Assembly: GCA_023409955.1 (NCBI GenBank)
Contig: JAEYQQ010000082.1
Span: forward strand, 1 to 41,982
DNA: 41,982 bases
Reading direction: 5' to 3'
From: Bacillota bacterium
Lineage (GTDB): Bacteria; Bacillota; Clostridia; Christensenellales; Aristaeellaceae
The position numbers and the translations under genes are program-made. This document shows, in pieces, positions 32,736 through 41,286 of this stretch. The notes beneath the pieces were generated by a model, which was given only the letters and a program-made list of their open reading frames with translations, made no database searches and had not been told where the DNA came from. Each line of letters opens with the position of its first letter. Position 1 is the stretch's first letter.

Positions 32736-34757
32736 ATGGAGCGTGTTGATTTGGATTTTTTCACCAAAGTACAATTCCCCTGTCAATTGAAGGTTAAGCA
32801 AGAAACGCTCTATTTCCTGATCAGAAAAGCTGATCTGGAGCAGAACAAAAACGTAAGCGACCTATTTGCCTTCAAAGGCGGTGAGGTCCTTCAGCTTACG
32901 TCCTCCCAGGACATTGGCTCCTACTATCCAATGGAGGATGGCGTTTTATTTCCAGCCCTGAGAACGGAGAAGGATAAGGAAAAAGTCAAAAAAGGCGAGC
33001 CCCTGACCGTTTTGCAGTTTTTGCCTATGGCAGGCGGCGAGGCCCGAGAGCATTTGCGCCTTGCCTATATGGCAGGCGACTTTCTCTTTATCACCAAGGA
33101 TCGGTTTTTGTTTACTGCATTGTATGACCATGACCTTATGCGAGCCAAAGAGGAATGCGGCGGTGATCTGGAAAAAGCTCTGACCCAGTTGAAAGAGGAT
33201 CGGGAGAGCTGCGATGTGATGGATGAGCTCCCCTTCTGGGCCAACGGCGAAGGCATCATCAATAAGCGCCGAAGCCGCCTATATCTGTATGACAAAGGGG
33301 AGATTACCCCTTTGACCGATGAATACACCAACGCAAGGCTGATAGACATCTCCCCAGAAAAGAAACAGGTACTGTATACTTCCAGTACCTATCAAGATAC
33401 CATGCCGCTTTTTGATCAGCTGATGCTGCTGGATCTTACTACCTTTGAAAGCAGGGAGATCAAGGTCGCCCATCAGGCTGCCTATATGACTGCCGCCTTT
33501 TTGACAGAATCCAAACTTGCTGCAGCGGCAAGCCTAAACGGAAAATATGGCCTCAATGAAAATGCGGCTTTCTACACCGTGACCCTTCCGGATGGAAATG
33601 CGGCCATGCTAAGTGACGGCGACAAACTCTCCATAGGCTGCAGCGTCGGCAGCGATTTGAAGATGGGGAATGATTCGTATAAGCTTCTCCCCTATAAGGA
33701 TGGCTTTGCTTTTATTGCCACCCTGGGCCATGACGCCCACATCTTCCATTGGCAGGAGAGTAAGGGCATACGGCAACTCACCAAAAAGGATGGCGTTGCC
33801 GCCGAATGCGCGGTAGGTGACGGCAAGCTCTTTGCCATGTGCATGCGGGGCCTGTGCGGCATGGAGGTATATCAGCTTGATGAGGACGGATCGGAAAATC
33901 AGCTGACACGGCTGAATCATGCCTTATCGGATTACCCGCTCTCCGTGCCCAGGGAAATCTCTTTCTGCAACGAAAACGATAACCTGGTCACCGGCTGGGT
34001 CATCCCGCCCATGGGCCATACCCCGGGTACCAAGGCTCCGGTGATCCTGGACATTCATGGCGGGCCCAAAACAGTTTACGGAACCGTTCTGTTTCACGAA
34101 ATGCAGTACTGGGCACAAAAAGGGTATGCCGTCATCTTCTGTAATCCCACCGGCTCAGATGGCGGCGGGAACGCCTTTGCCGATATCCGGGGCATTTATG
34201 GAGAAACGGATTACAGAGATATTATGACCTTTGTGGATACTGCTTTGCATACATTTGACTTTTTGGATGGCGACCGCATGGGCGTGACCGGCGGAAGCTA
34301 CGGCGGTTTCATGACCAACTGGATCATCGGCCATACACATCGATTCCGCTGCGCGGCCACGCAGCGCAGCATCACCAACTGGATTTCCTTTAGCAACATG
34401 TCAGATATCGGTGATTTCTTTGGGGAGGATCAGATGGGCTCCAACTGCTGGAGGGATGTGGAGCAGATGTGGCGCCAATCTCCCTTAAAATATGCAGACA
34501 GGATCAAGACACCAACCTTAGTGCTGCACAGCGATAATGACTTCCGCTGCCCGGTGGCTGAGGGCTACCAAATGTTCTACGCCCTTCGTCATCATGGTGT
34601 ACCGTCACGACTGTGTGTGTTTCACGGGGAAAACCACGAATTATCCCGTTCCGGCAAGCCCAAAAATCGGATTCGGCGCTTAAAAGAGATCACAAAATGG
34701 ATGGATACCTACCTTAAACCGGATAACCTTGCAGAAAATGTGGAAAAAACTTTATAA
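32736..34757 (+). CDS. S9 family peptidase (acylaminoacyl-peptidase / prolyl oligopeptidase type)
   Basis: A 673-residue cytoplasmic serine peptidase. The N-terminal two-thirds (about 1-410) is a beta-propeller built of repeated WD-like strands that filters substrates. The C-terminal alpha/beta-hydrolase (about 415-665) has oxyanion-loop ILDIHGGPKTVYG, the nucleophile Ser521 in GGSYGGFMTNW, Asp602 in HSDNDFRCPV and His634 in GENHELSR. The family releases N-acylated or dipeptide residues from short oligopeptides. No signal peptide. Monocistronic with its own promoter. Together with the M42 operon it suggests active peptide use. Exact specificity cannot be read. Confidence 0.9.
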   Translation: MERVDLDFFTKVQFPCQLKVKQETLYFLIRKADLEQNKNVSDLFAFKGGEVLQLTSSQDIGSYYPMEDGVLFPALRTEKDKEKVKKGEPLTVLQFLPMAGGEAREHLRLAYMAGDFLFITKDRFLFTALYDHDLMRAKEECGGDLEKALTQLKEDRESCDVMDELPFWANGEGIINKRRSRLYLYDKGEITPLTDEYTNARLIDISPEKKQVLYTSSTYQDTMPLFDQLMLLDLTTFESREIKVAHQAAYMTAAFLTESKLAAAASLNGKYGLNENAAFYTVTLPDGNAAMLSDGDKLSIGCSVGSDLKMGNDSYKLLPYKDGFAFIATLGHDAHIFHWQESKGIRQLTKKDGVAAECAVGDGKLFAMCMRGLCGMEVYQLDEDGSENQLTRLNHALSDYPLSVPREISFCNENDNLVTGWVIPPMGHTPGTKAPVILDIHGGPKTVYGTVLFHEMQYWAQKGYAVIFCNPTGSDGGGNAFADIRGIYGETDYRDIMTFVDTALHTFDFLDGDRMGVTGGSYGGFMTNWIIGHTHRFRCAATQRSITNWISFSNMSDIGDFFGEDQMGSNCWRDVEQMWRQSPLKYADRIKTPTLVLHSDNDFRCPVAEGYQMFYALRHHGVPSRLCVFHGENHELSRSGKPKNRIRRLKEITKWMDTYLKPDNLAENVEKTL

Positions 34758-34793
34758 ATACAACCTAAATTGTACGTAATTGCAAAATTATTC

Positions 34794-34822
34794 TTGTTTT
34801 TTTAAAGTATACGCTATATAAT
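34794..34822 (+). promoter_or_regulatory. Strong promoter for the structured RNA / zinc-ribbon unit
   Basis: -35 TTGTTT (34794-34799), a 17-nt spacer and a perfect -10 TATAAT (34817-34822), with A/T-rich upstream DNA. The predicted start is near 34829, i.e. about 250 nt before the next coding start, so the first product is an untranslated RNA. Confidence 0.78.
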
Positions 34823-34828
34823 AGGCAT

Positions 34829-35040
34829 GGTTGTATTTCGGGTCTGTGGTTGAAAACCGATGCCAGCCGCGGGCAAAACGGTCCACGTAAACCGGCCAAA
34901 GCGCCGGCGATCATGGTGCGGTCTAGTTATAAGTCCGGCCGGTGAATATATCGCCGAGAGATGGGCGTGAGGACGCATAGACGTTAGTAGCACTCCTTCC
35001 AGCCGGCGGGTGTGGGGTCAAAGACCAGGTCAGCCGAAAA
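34829..35040 (+). ncRNA. Structured noncoding RNA, possibly raiA motif
   Basis: About 210 nt without any supportable ORF, GC-rich compared with its flanks, and full of short paired elements with purine loops. Examples: GGT(T)-GAAA-ACC (34848-34858); GGCGAT with ATCGCC (34906-34911 with 34950-34955) closing a 38-nt inner domain; GCGT-GAGG-ACGC (34965-34976); and GGTC-AAA-GACC (35016-35026). Several CCGG/GGCC segments (34892-34897, 34933-34942, 35001-35007) could form longer stems or a pseudoknot. Strong promoter directly upstream, no terminator before the zinc-ribbon gene. Size, GNRA-like loops and the GUGAGGAC...AUAGACGUUAGUAG stretch remind me of raiA-motif RNAs of Firmicutes, but I cannot run a covariance model. 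Alternative: a cis-regulatory leader of the next gene. Confidence 0.65.
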
Positions 35041-35079
35041 AACAGCCGATATTCAAAAAGTTCAGGGGGTTACCAGATC

Positions 35080-35358
35080 ATGTACGAAGACAAAACGCTG
35101 GTATGCAAAGATTGTGGTGCTGAGTTCGTGTTTACCGCAGGCGAGCAAGAATTCTACGCCGAAAAGGGATTCCAGAACGAGCCCACCCGTTGCAAGACAT
35201 GCCGTTCGGCACGCAAAGCCAGCCGTCCCGCTGCCGGTTCCTCTCGCGAAATGCACGAGGCAGTTTGCGCCAACTGTGGCACAACGACGCAAGTTCCTTT
35301 TGTTCCCAAAAACGACCGCCCCGTATATTGCAGCGAGTGCTTCGCGGCACGCCGGTAA
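35080..35358 (+). CDS. Small protein with four CxxC motifs (zinc-ribbon domain)
   Basis: A 92-residue protein with CKDC, CKTC, CANC and CSEC motifs, i.e. two predicted zinc-ribbon units joined by an Arg/Ala/Ser-rich linker. The first half (TLVCKDCGAEFVFTAGEQEFYAEKGF is the recognisable region, residues 6-31) belongs to the 'probable zinc-ribbon' proteins that are widespread in Firmicutes and of unknown function. AGGGGGT lies 10 nt before ATG 35080. It sits directly behind the structured RNA with no terminator between, so the two share a promoter. A nucleic-acid or ribosome-linked role is inference. Terminator follows. Confidence 0.87.
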   Translation: MYEDKTLVCKDCGAEFVFTAGEQEFYAEKGFQNEPTRCKTCRSARKASRPAAGSSREMHEAVCANCGTTTQVPFVPKNDRPVYCSECFAARR

Positions 35359-35400
35359 TTTCGCCTGGTAAATCCCCCGCTACACATTCGTTTGCAAAGA

Positions 35401-35430
35401 ACTCCGCTTCGTAAGAGGCGGGGTTTTTTT
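35401..35430 (+). terminator. Terminator of the RNA / zinc-ribbon unit
   Basis: The 7-bp stem ACTCCGC/GCGGGGT (35401-35407 with 35418-35424, one G-T pair) is followed by seven Ts. Confidence 0.88.
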
Positions 35431-35450
35431 ATGCACAATATTCCAACCCG

Positions 35451-35459
35451 TGATATAAT
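35451..35459 (+). promoter_or_regulatory. Extended -10 promoter of the Fpg-like gene
   Basis: TGA followed by TATAAT (35454-35459), an extended -10 with no good -35. AGGAGGG lies 6 nt before ATG 35485, so the leader is about 20 nt. Confidence 0.6.
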
Positions 35460-35484
35460 GCAGTAAAAAACAGGAGGGAACAGC

Positions 35485-36315
35485 ATGTTGGAACTTCCGG
35501 AAAGCCAAGTCATGGCGTCAAACATTCATGCTTCAGTGGTCGGAAAGCGCATCGAAAGCGTATTGTCAAACGCCACACCCCATGTCTTTGCCTTTTACCA
35601 TGGTGATCCAGCCGGCTATCACAACCTGCTGGCCGGCAAAATGATCGGCCAAGCGCAAGCATTTGGCGGCCAGGTGGAAATATCAGCCGACGATGCATGC
35701 CTTGTCATCAACGACGGAATCAACATGCGGCTGTATCCCAATGGGGTCAAGCGACCCGATAAGCATCAATTGCTGTTGGAATTATCCGATGGATCTGCCC
35801 TGGTCTGCACGGTGCAGATGTATGGCGGCATGCAGGCATTTACTAAAGGCACCTATAATAACCCCTACTACCTGATTGCAAAGACTAAACCGTCTCCATT
35901 GGATAACAGTTTTGATGAAACATACTTTTATAAGCTTATGGATGATTCAAAGCAGACCTTGAGTGCAAAATCCTTTCTGGCAACGGAGCAACGCATTCCA
36001 GGTCTTGGCAACGGCGTGCTGCAGGATATTCTGTTTAATGCCAGAATCCATCCCAAGACAAAGCTATCTGCTATATCAAAAGAGAATAAAAATCGACTGT
36101 TTGTATCTGTGAAGGAGACATTGCGAGAGATGACGGCCAAGGGAGGCCGGAATACAGAAAAGGACTTGTTTGGAAAAACTGGTGGCTATGCCTGTATCCT
36201 TTCCAAAAACACGCTGGACACACCTTGTCCCATATGCGGCGATACCATTTTGCGCCAAGCATACCTGGGCGGAACTATTTATTTTTGCCCCACCTGCCAA
36301 CCAGAGGGCAAATAG
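35485..36315 (+). CDS. Fpg/Nei-family DNA glycosylase-like protein lacking the N-terminal Pro
   Basis: A 276-residue protein with the Fpg/Nei layout: beta-sandwich N-domain (about 1-130), helix-two-turn-helix region with ATEQRIPGLGNGVLQDILF (about 165-185, normally PGIGNIYADE), and a C-terminal four-Cys zinc finger (CPICGD...YFCPTCQ, about 245-272). Fpg and Nei begin M-P-E-L-P-E, and the Pro exposed after Met removal attacks the damaged nucleotide. Here the start is M-L-E-L-P-E, so the catalytic Pro is Leu while Glu3 is kept. It may bind lesions, act as a monofunctional glycosylase, or do something else. The ribosome binding site (AGGAGGG) makes this start secure, and no other Met precedes it. 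Confidence 0.82.
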   Translation: MLELPESQVMASNIHASVVGKRIESVLSNATPHVFAFYHGDPAGYHNLLAGKMIGQAQAFGGQVEISADDACLVINDGINMRLYPNGVKRPDKHQLLLELSDGSALVCTVQMYGGMQAFTKGTYNNPYYLIAKTKPSPLDNSFDETYFYKLMDDSKQTLSAKSFLATEQRIPGLGNGVLQDILFNARIHPKTKLSAISKENKNRLFVSVKETLREMTAKGGRNTEKDLFGKTGGYACILSKNTLDTPCPICGDTILRQAYLGGTIYFCPTCQPEGK

Positions 36316-36331
36316 CCTTATGAATATGCAA

Positions 36332-36358
36332 AGCCGCTGCACACAAGATACAGCGGCT
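36332..36358. terminator. Hairpin between convergent genes
   Basis: The perfect 8-bp stem AGCCGCTG/CAGCGGCT (36332-36339 with 36351-36358) lies between the Fpg-like stop and the stop of the minus-strand DUF4340 gene. No clear T-run; probably a bidirectional barrier. Confidence 0.5.
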
Positions 36359-36379
36359 AGTGATCAACTTCCAAAATCT

Positions 36380-37867
36380 CTAGATTCCCTTATCAAGGAT
36401 CCCTCTGGGCAGGTAATGCAGATAAACACCATCTACCGCCAGTGCATCCTGCAGCGCATCATACGCCACACATTCCAGCGTCCTTGTCCTTCCATTCAAG
36501 AAGGTGAATGTCAGCTTGATGCTTGGAGCTTGTGTGGATGCAAAGCCGCTGGGCAGCCAGCCGGATACGGTGACTGTCTGCAGGGAAGTAATGGCGGCCT
36601 CAAACGCATCAATATCGATATCAACGCCATCACGCTTAACGTAGGTGTCAAACAATATGTTGCCCTCTTCATCGATTGCCAGGTCGTTATTGGGCAGCAC
36701 CTGCTCTTCCCTGCGCAGTACATATTCATGGCGCTCCCCGCCTTTTTCCACCACCAAGGCTGCGATACTGCTTAAGTCAATGGCAGCGGGCTGCTTCAAG
36801 AGTGTAGTTTGCGGAACCAGATTGTTAAGCAGCGGTTGGGAGATGTTGCTGACAAGATATATGCTATCTCCCACCATGCAATAATCCACATAGTCCCAGG
36901 CTGTGTCACCCACCTCAATGGTTAGTGTGCTTTCGGGATAGGTGTCAATGACATAGGCCCCTTCTTCATTGGTGGATGCCATATCCCCCTGGGCCTGATG
37001 CAGCGTGATCACCCGTTTAGCAGGCAGGAAACCATACTGGGCTTTTGCCAAGTCCGTAGCCTTGCTGACAAACCGCCCCAAATAAAGCTTTTCCATGGCT
37101 CTTAGCAGCGTATCCATGGCTTCCGCATCGCAAGGATAGCTGTAGGGAGAAGTCATCCTCCAAGATGACAATGCCTGTTCATCGGTGATGTCCGTTTCCA
37201 ATTGCCAATCACCCAACATCTCACCATCACCGCTTTTAATTGTAATTTGATTGATTCGCTGGCGGTGGATTACAGGCTGAGAAACATGGTGCAGGAAATT
37301 GACCTCATCCACAAACATTTCATAGAGATCTGCGGATGCAAGGTACAGGTTTGGATCGCCATCCAATTCATAATAGTACAGATTGCGGTCCGGTGCTTTA
37401 TTGCCAATGTAGAAGACGGCAGTTAGGCCGTCTGTATAATCAATCTCCACTTTGACAGCAGGGTTTTCCAGGCCGAAATCCGCTTTGTGCGGTTCCCACT
37501 CTTCCCTGGATTCAGACAAAGTTTCCTCCACAGATAAAATAGCGCTGGCTGTCAGCACCGTTTGCTCCATCGCCTCATTCATCACAAACTCCGGCTGCCC
37601 CTGCACCGATAGCTTCCCATTACTGCCCAGCAATACATATGTTTCCTGGTCCCGCCTTGACACAGTTATGCGGGACACCTCAGTAACAGGACGGTTTACA
37701 AGTTCACGGTAGGATTCTTCATGCAGCTCGTAAGGTACCTCCCCGCCATTTTGCCATGTGACATACCAAAATACCAGCCCCGTCACCAAAACGGCGCCCA
37801 TGAGCATCAGTACGACGGATTGACGCAGCTTTATTCTTTTCCGCTGCTTTTTCAATGGTCTTTCCAT
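36380..37867 (-). CDS. DUF4340 membrane-anchored protein of a Gld-type ABC system
   Basis: A 495-residue protein with a very basic N-terminus (KKQRKRIKLRQ), one membrane helix (about 17-37), and a large outer domain of repeated beta-rich modules typical of DUF4340 (VSRITVSRRDQETYVLL, WEPHKADFGLENPAVKVEI, VFYIGNKAPDRNLYYYEL, AKAQYGFLPAKRVITL). DUF4340 proteins accompany GldG-like proteins and ABC-2 exporters in many Clostridia; the substrate is unknown. It starts 12 nt after the GldG-like stop and is the last gene of the minus-strand operon 41.0-36.4 kb. The 'DFGLENPAVKVEI' segment is the most telling. Confidence 0.8.
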   Translation of the reverse strand: MERPLKKQRKRIKLRQSVVLMLMGAVLVTGLVFWYVTWQNGGEVPYELHEESYRELVNRPVTEVSRITVSRRDQETYVLLGSNGKLSVQGQPEFVMNEAMEQTVLTASAILSVEETLSESREEWEPHKADFGLENPAVKVEIDYTDGLTAVFYIGNKAPDRNLYYYELDGDPNLYLASADLYEMFVDEVNFLHHVSQPVIHRQRINQITIKSGDGEMLGDWQLETDITDEQALSSWRMTSPYSYPCDAEAMDTLLRAMEKLYLGRFVSKATDLAKAQYGFLPAKRVITLHQAQGDMASTNEEGAYVIDTYPESTLTIEVGDTAWDYVDYCMVGDSIYLVSNISQPLLNNLVPQTTLLKQPAAIDLSSIAALVVEKGGERHEYVLRREEQVLPNNDLAIDEEGNILFDTYVKRDGVDIDIDAFEAAITSLQTVTVSGWLPSGFASTQAPSIKLTFTFLNGRTRTLECVAYDALQDALAVDGVYLHYLPRGILDKGI

Positions 37868-37879
37868 GCAGCCTCCTGT

Positions 37880-39334
37880 TTACCTATGTCGGCGCGGCAG
37901 CAATACGGCCAGCGCCAATACCAAAACAGACAAGGGCAGTATTACAACAACAGCGATTCCAGCTGTCCTGCTGGTCGCCTGCAAGCCTGGCCTCAAATAT
38001 GGTTTGGATACAATATTCAGTGAAATAGGTTCCTGGTTAAGCAGATACTCGCTTATCCTAAGCGAGAATTCCAGGTTATTGCAATATGCGTACAGATCGC
38101 TGTTGGCCAGTGTTTGCGTATTGCCAATGATAAATGCCCTGGAAATCTTGCCATCCTGCTGGGTACGTTCACTGATGAGTGCCAGGGGGAAGGGCCCTAT
38201 CGGGTCTCCCTCCTGCTGATCATAAGACAGGGTGCCGTCGCTTACATTCCGCAGGTATGCCTTGTAACCGCTGTACAGAACCGGTGTCACCGTCAGGCCG
38301 CTGACCCCTTCAGCAGGCGTTTCAAACGCTATGGATTGCGGTGCGATCAGGTAACTCATGCCCTCATTGAGAAGGCTGTCTGTCGCTTTACTGGACATCA
38401 GGTGTGGTATCAGAAACAATTGGCTGCTTCCGTAAAAGGTACCCGTTTCTTCCACAGAAGCCATGACAACGCCATCGCGGGGTACCATGCCATAGGAACG
38501 GAGCAGTGACATATAATTGGCCATACTGGAAATATCAACATCATAATCGCATGTGATAAAGAGGGCCCCACCTTCACTGGTAAACTCGGTGATTTTTTGC
38601 AGTTCCTCGGCATCCAGGTCCTTGTTCGGAGCCAGTATCATCAGCACAGAATCGGCCGACAGCACATCACCATTGCGTAGGTTCACAGAACGTACAGTAT
38701 AGTTGTTTCGATTTAGGGTCTGTGTCAGGGTTTGCAGCCGATCCCCCGTCAGCTCGCCATGGCCTGTCAGCAGCATGATTTCAGGTATATCATCCCTGGT
38801 GACATATAGCAGTGATTCCGTAATGCTCTTTTCATAGACAATCTCCAGCGAATATCCACCTTGCAAAATGTCATAGCCCAGGGAGGCAAAGCTGTCAACA
38901 TTGAGAATCCTGTACCTGCCTGTGGTTTCGCAGGAAACAATCAAGCTGTCAGCGGTTATCGCTTCCTGGCTTCCAGACTGGAATTTGCTGATAAGGCCCG
39001 GGTTTTTGCTCAGCTCCAGCATTTCAAAGGTGACCAGGTCGCTGCCGGCCTGGTAGCGGTTCAAAACTTCCATTAGCTGACGGTCTTCCTCCCCTGGTGT
39101 ATACAGCGCATACAAGTGCACCGGATAGGGAAGCTCTTTTAGCACAGCACGAGTTGTATCACTGTGCGTTGTCAAGTTATTGAAAGAAAAGTCCTTCCGC
39201 CAGCCATACTTTATTTCCAATGCATCAAATCCTAAATTAATAAACACTGCAATAGCAATCATGGCAAAGGTTACAAGCGCGGCATACCCGCCGATGCGCC
39301 ATTTGGGATGTTGTAAAAAGTGAAGTTTCTTCAT
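37880..39334 (-). CDS. GldG-like ABC transporter auxiliary protein
   Basis: A 484-residue protein with N-terminal helix (about 14-33) and C-terminal helix (about 457-478), both flanking a large outer domain. The core (IPEIMLLTGHGELTGDRLQTL, VLMILAPNKDLDAEELQKI, FTSEGGALFITCDYD) matches ABC_transp_aux / GldG, which has a thioredoxin- or flavodoxin-like outer fold. GldG works with GldF and GldA in Bacteroidetes gliding; homologues in Firmicutes are of unknown function. It lies 3 nt after the permease gene and 12 nt before the DUF4340 gene, a tight operon. Confidence 0.83.
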   Translation of the reverse strand: MKKLHFLQHPKWRIGGYAALVTFAMIAIAVFINLGFDALEIKYGWRKDFSFNNLTTHSDTTRAVLKELPYPVHLYALYTPGEEDRQLMEVLNRYQAGSDLVTFEMLELSKNPGLISKFQSGSQEAITADSLIVSCETTGRYRILNVDSFASLGYDILQGGYSLEIVYEKSITESLLYVTRDDIPEIMLLTGHGELTGDRLQTLTQTLNRNNYTVRSVNLRNGDVLSADSVLMILAPNKDLDAEELQKITEFTSEGGALFITCDYDVDISSMANYMSLLRSYGMVPRDGVVMASVEETGTFYGSSQLFLIPHLMSSKATDSLLNEGMSYLIAPQSIAFETPAEGVSGLTVTPVLYSGYKAYLRNVSDGTLSYDQQEGDPIGPFPLALISERTQQDGKISRAFIIGNTQTLANSDLYAYCNNLEFSLRISEYLLNQEPISLNIVSKPYLRPGLQATSRTAGIAVVVILPLSVLVLALAVLLPRRHR

Positions 39335-39337
39335 GTC

Positions 39338-40048
39338 TTAACCCTCCCGCCAGCGGCGTGCATCCAGCATGCGTACTGTCAGCGCGATAAATACAGCGCA
39401 GAAGGTCAAGTAATACAGGATACTGGAAAAAGATAGCTGACCCAGCAAAAAAGGCTCATAACGGTCATAAAGGCTCAAGAAATTGAGGACAGGCGTAACT
39501 AGCGGTACAGCAACGGCAGTAACCAGAACATCCAACAGCCAAAGTGCCAGATTGACGCCAAAGGCGGCTACCACTGCCGTTACCTGGCTTTTGACACAGC
39601 CTGAGATATACAGGTCCAACGCCAGAAAGCAGCAGCCCTGCAGGATAAATCCCAAATACCCAACCATCACTTCACCAAGATACACCTTACCATATACCGC
39701 AATGACAAGCACATACCCTATCGTCAAAAGCACGGTAACAGCCAGCACGGTGGCGGCTGCCAGGAACTTGCCCGTTACCACCCCCCAAAGAGATACGGGC
39801 GAGGTTAACAGCAGCTGATCTGTTTTCCGGTTCCTTTCTTCAGCCAGTAAACGCATGGTAAGCACAGGAGACAGGAGCATCCATAGAAAAGTGATCTGGC
39901 TGAGCATCAAAAGCACATTGCTATCCTGAGCGCTGATGTTTTGCACAAAAAACATCACTCCGGTAAGCGCCAGAAAAACACCCATAAATACATAACCAAC
40001 GGATGTGAAAAAATAGCTTTGCACTTCCCTTTTCCAAACAGCAATCAT
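39338..40048 (-). CDS. ABC-2 type permease (GldF-like)
   Basis: A 236-residue permease with six membrane helices (about 16-38, 55-75, 95-120, 130-152, 162-185 and 210-230). Gln-Ser-Tyr-Phe-Phe at the first helix and FLWMLLSPVLTMRLLAEERNRKTDQLLLTSPV after the second helix (written as residues 53-84) are typical of the GldF/ABC-2 family. ATG 40048 is chosen over an upstream ATG because AGAGGAC stands about 9 nt before it and it follows the ATPase stop by 4 nt. It pairs with the ATPase at 40053-41009. Confidence 0.87.
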   Translation of the reverse strand: MIAVWKREVQSYFFTSVGYVFMGVFLALTGVMFFVQNISAQDSNVLLMLSQITFLWMLLSPVLTMRLLAEERNRKTDQLLLTSPVSLWGVVTGKFLAAATVLAVTVLLTIGYVLVIAVYGKVYLGEVMVGYLGFILQGCCFLALDLYISGCVKSQVTAVVAAFGVNLALWLLDVLVTAVAVPLVTPVLNFLSLYDRYEPFLLGQLSFSSILYYLTFCAVFIALTVRMLDARRWREG

Positions 40049-40052
40049 TTTA

Positions 40053-41009
40053 TCAGTCCTCTTTTTCCGGATCATCTGACCGGCTGGTGGCCTGAAGGAA
40101 TACTTCCTCCAGGGTGTCATACATTGGCGTTAGCCTCAAAAGCGGCGCCTGGAGGCCGCACAGCAGTGTGAAGAGCTTATCTTCGGGCTGTTTTTCCTTT
40201 TGGCATTCTAATATGGCTTCGGTAACCTCTATGCTTTGGGTGGGCAGCACCTCAATTCTGCGTACACCTTCAAGACTTGAAAGCGCAGGCAACAGCTGCT
40301 TTTCCTTCATACGGATGGAAACCCGAAGCCGGACAATATCGCTTGATATGCCTGTCAGCTCCTCCATGTCCGCTTCCCGGATCACCCGGCCTCTGTGTAG
40401 AATCACCACCCGGCTACAAAGCGCCTGTATCTCATGGAGCATGTGGGAGGAAAATACAACGGTATGCTTTTCCCCCAGCTTTTTAATCAGTGAGCGAATC
40501 TCCGTCACCTGTCTTGGGTCAAGGCCAACAGTAGGCTCGTCTAGCACCAGCACTTCCGGCGCGCCGCAAAGGGCCTGGGCGATGCCAGCACGCTGACGAT
40601 AGCCTTTGGAAAGATTGCCAAGGCGGCGGCCTGCCACCTCATGAAGGCCGGTTGTTTTCAAGATGTCTGCAATATGGGCAGGAATCGCACCCTTTTGTAC
40701 TTCCTTGAGATCACAGCAAAAGCGCAGATAGCTTTCCACTGTCATCTCATCATACAACGGCGGCTGCTCCGGTAAATATCCCATCAGCCGCTTGGCCTCC
40801 CTGGGCTCCTTCAGGATGTCATGTCCACCGATGGAAACCGAACCCTGGGTAGCAGACAGGTATCCCGTCAGGATATTCAGTGCAGTTGTCTTGCCGGCGC
40901 CGTTTTGGCCCAGTAGCCCCAGCACCTGGCCCTGGGATGCAGAAAAGCTGACATCTTTTAAAGCATGCACGGATCCGTACCGTTTGGTTACGCCTTCAAG
41001 TTTCAGCAT
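40053..41009 (-). CDS. ABC transporter ATP-binding protein (GldA/CcmA-like)
   Basis: A 318-residue ATPase. Walker A GQNGAGKTT (34-42), Q-loop PEQPPLYDE, ABC signature LSKGYRQRAGIAQAL, Walker B VLVLDEP, and a switch His in VVFSSHML. A C-terminal extension (about 215-318) of the type seen in drug/gliding/lantibiotic exporters follows (IVRLRVSIRMKEKQLL). First gene of a four-gene minus-strand operon: ATPase, permease, GldG-like, DUF4340. The substrate is not predictable; export of a lipid, glycan or peptide is possible. Confidence 0.93.
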   Translation of the reverse strand: MLKLEGVTKRYGSVHALKDVSFSASQGQVLGLLGQNGAGKTTALNILTGYLSATQGSVSIGGHDILKEPREAKRLMGYLPEQPPLYDEMTVESYLRFCCDLKEVQKGAIPAHIADILKTTGLHEVAGRRLGNLSKGYRQRAGIAQALCGAPEVLVLDEPTVGLDPRQVTEIRSLIKKLGEKHTVVFSSHMLHEIQALCSRVVILHRGRVIREADMEELTGISSDIVRLRVSIRMKEKQLLPALSSLEGVRRIEVLPTQSIEVTEAILECQKEKQPEDKLFTLLCGLQAPLLRLTPMYDTLEEVFLQATSRSDDPEKED

Positions 41010-41049
41010 GGAAGCTCCTTTAAACCTTGTTTGTTAGTGTTCCTTGCTT

Positions 41050-41055
41050 ATTATA
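41050..41055 (-). promoter_or_regulatory. Extended -10 promoter of the Gld-type ABC operon
   Basis: Minus strand TGT-TATAAT (TATAAT at 41050-41055), an extended -10 about 40 nt upstream of the ATPase start. No good -35 at 17 nt. Confidence 0.5.
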
Positions 41056-41225
41056 ACAAAGGAATGCAAATGAAAAATGAATAAAATGTGAACTGTCATA
41101 TGGCAATGGCTGTCTTAATCGCAACCTGAAGCAGAATTATCCTTGCATTTTATTCCCTTGTAACTCCACATATGGATTGGAATAGTGAATCCATATAAGC
41201 TCTCATAAAGTTTCTAAAAAAACCC

Positions 41226-41254
41226 TTGACAACGTAAATGCTTTCGTGTAAAAT
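41226..41254 (+). promoter_or_regulatory. Promoter of the tRNA operon
   Basis: A perfect -35 TTGACA (41226-41231), a 17-nt spacer and -10 TAAAAT (41249-41254). It is about 30 nt before the first tRNA. The 170 nt between here and the ABC promoter hold nothing else I can name. Confidence 0.85.
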
Positions 41255-41286
41255 ACATTTCGTCGCTCGTTCGATGCGGCCCACAA

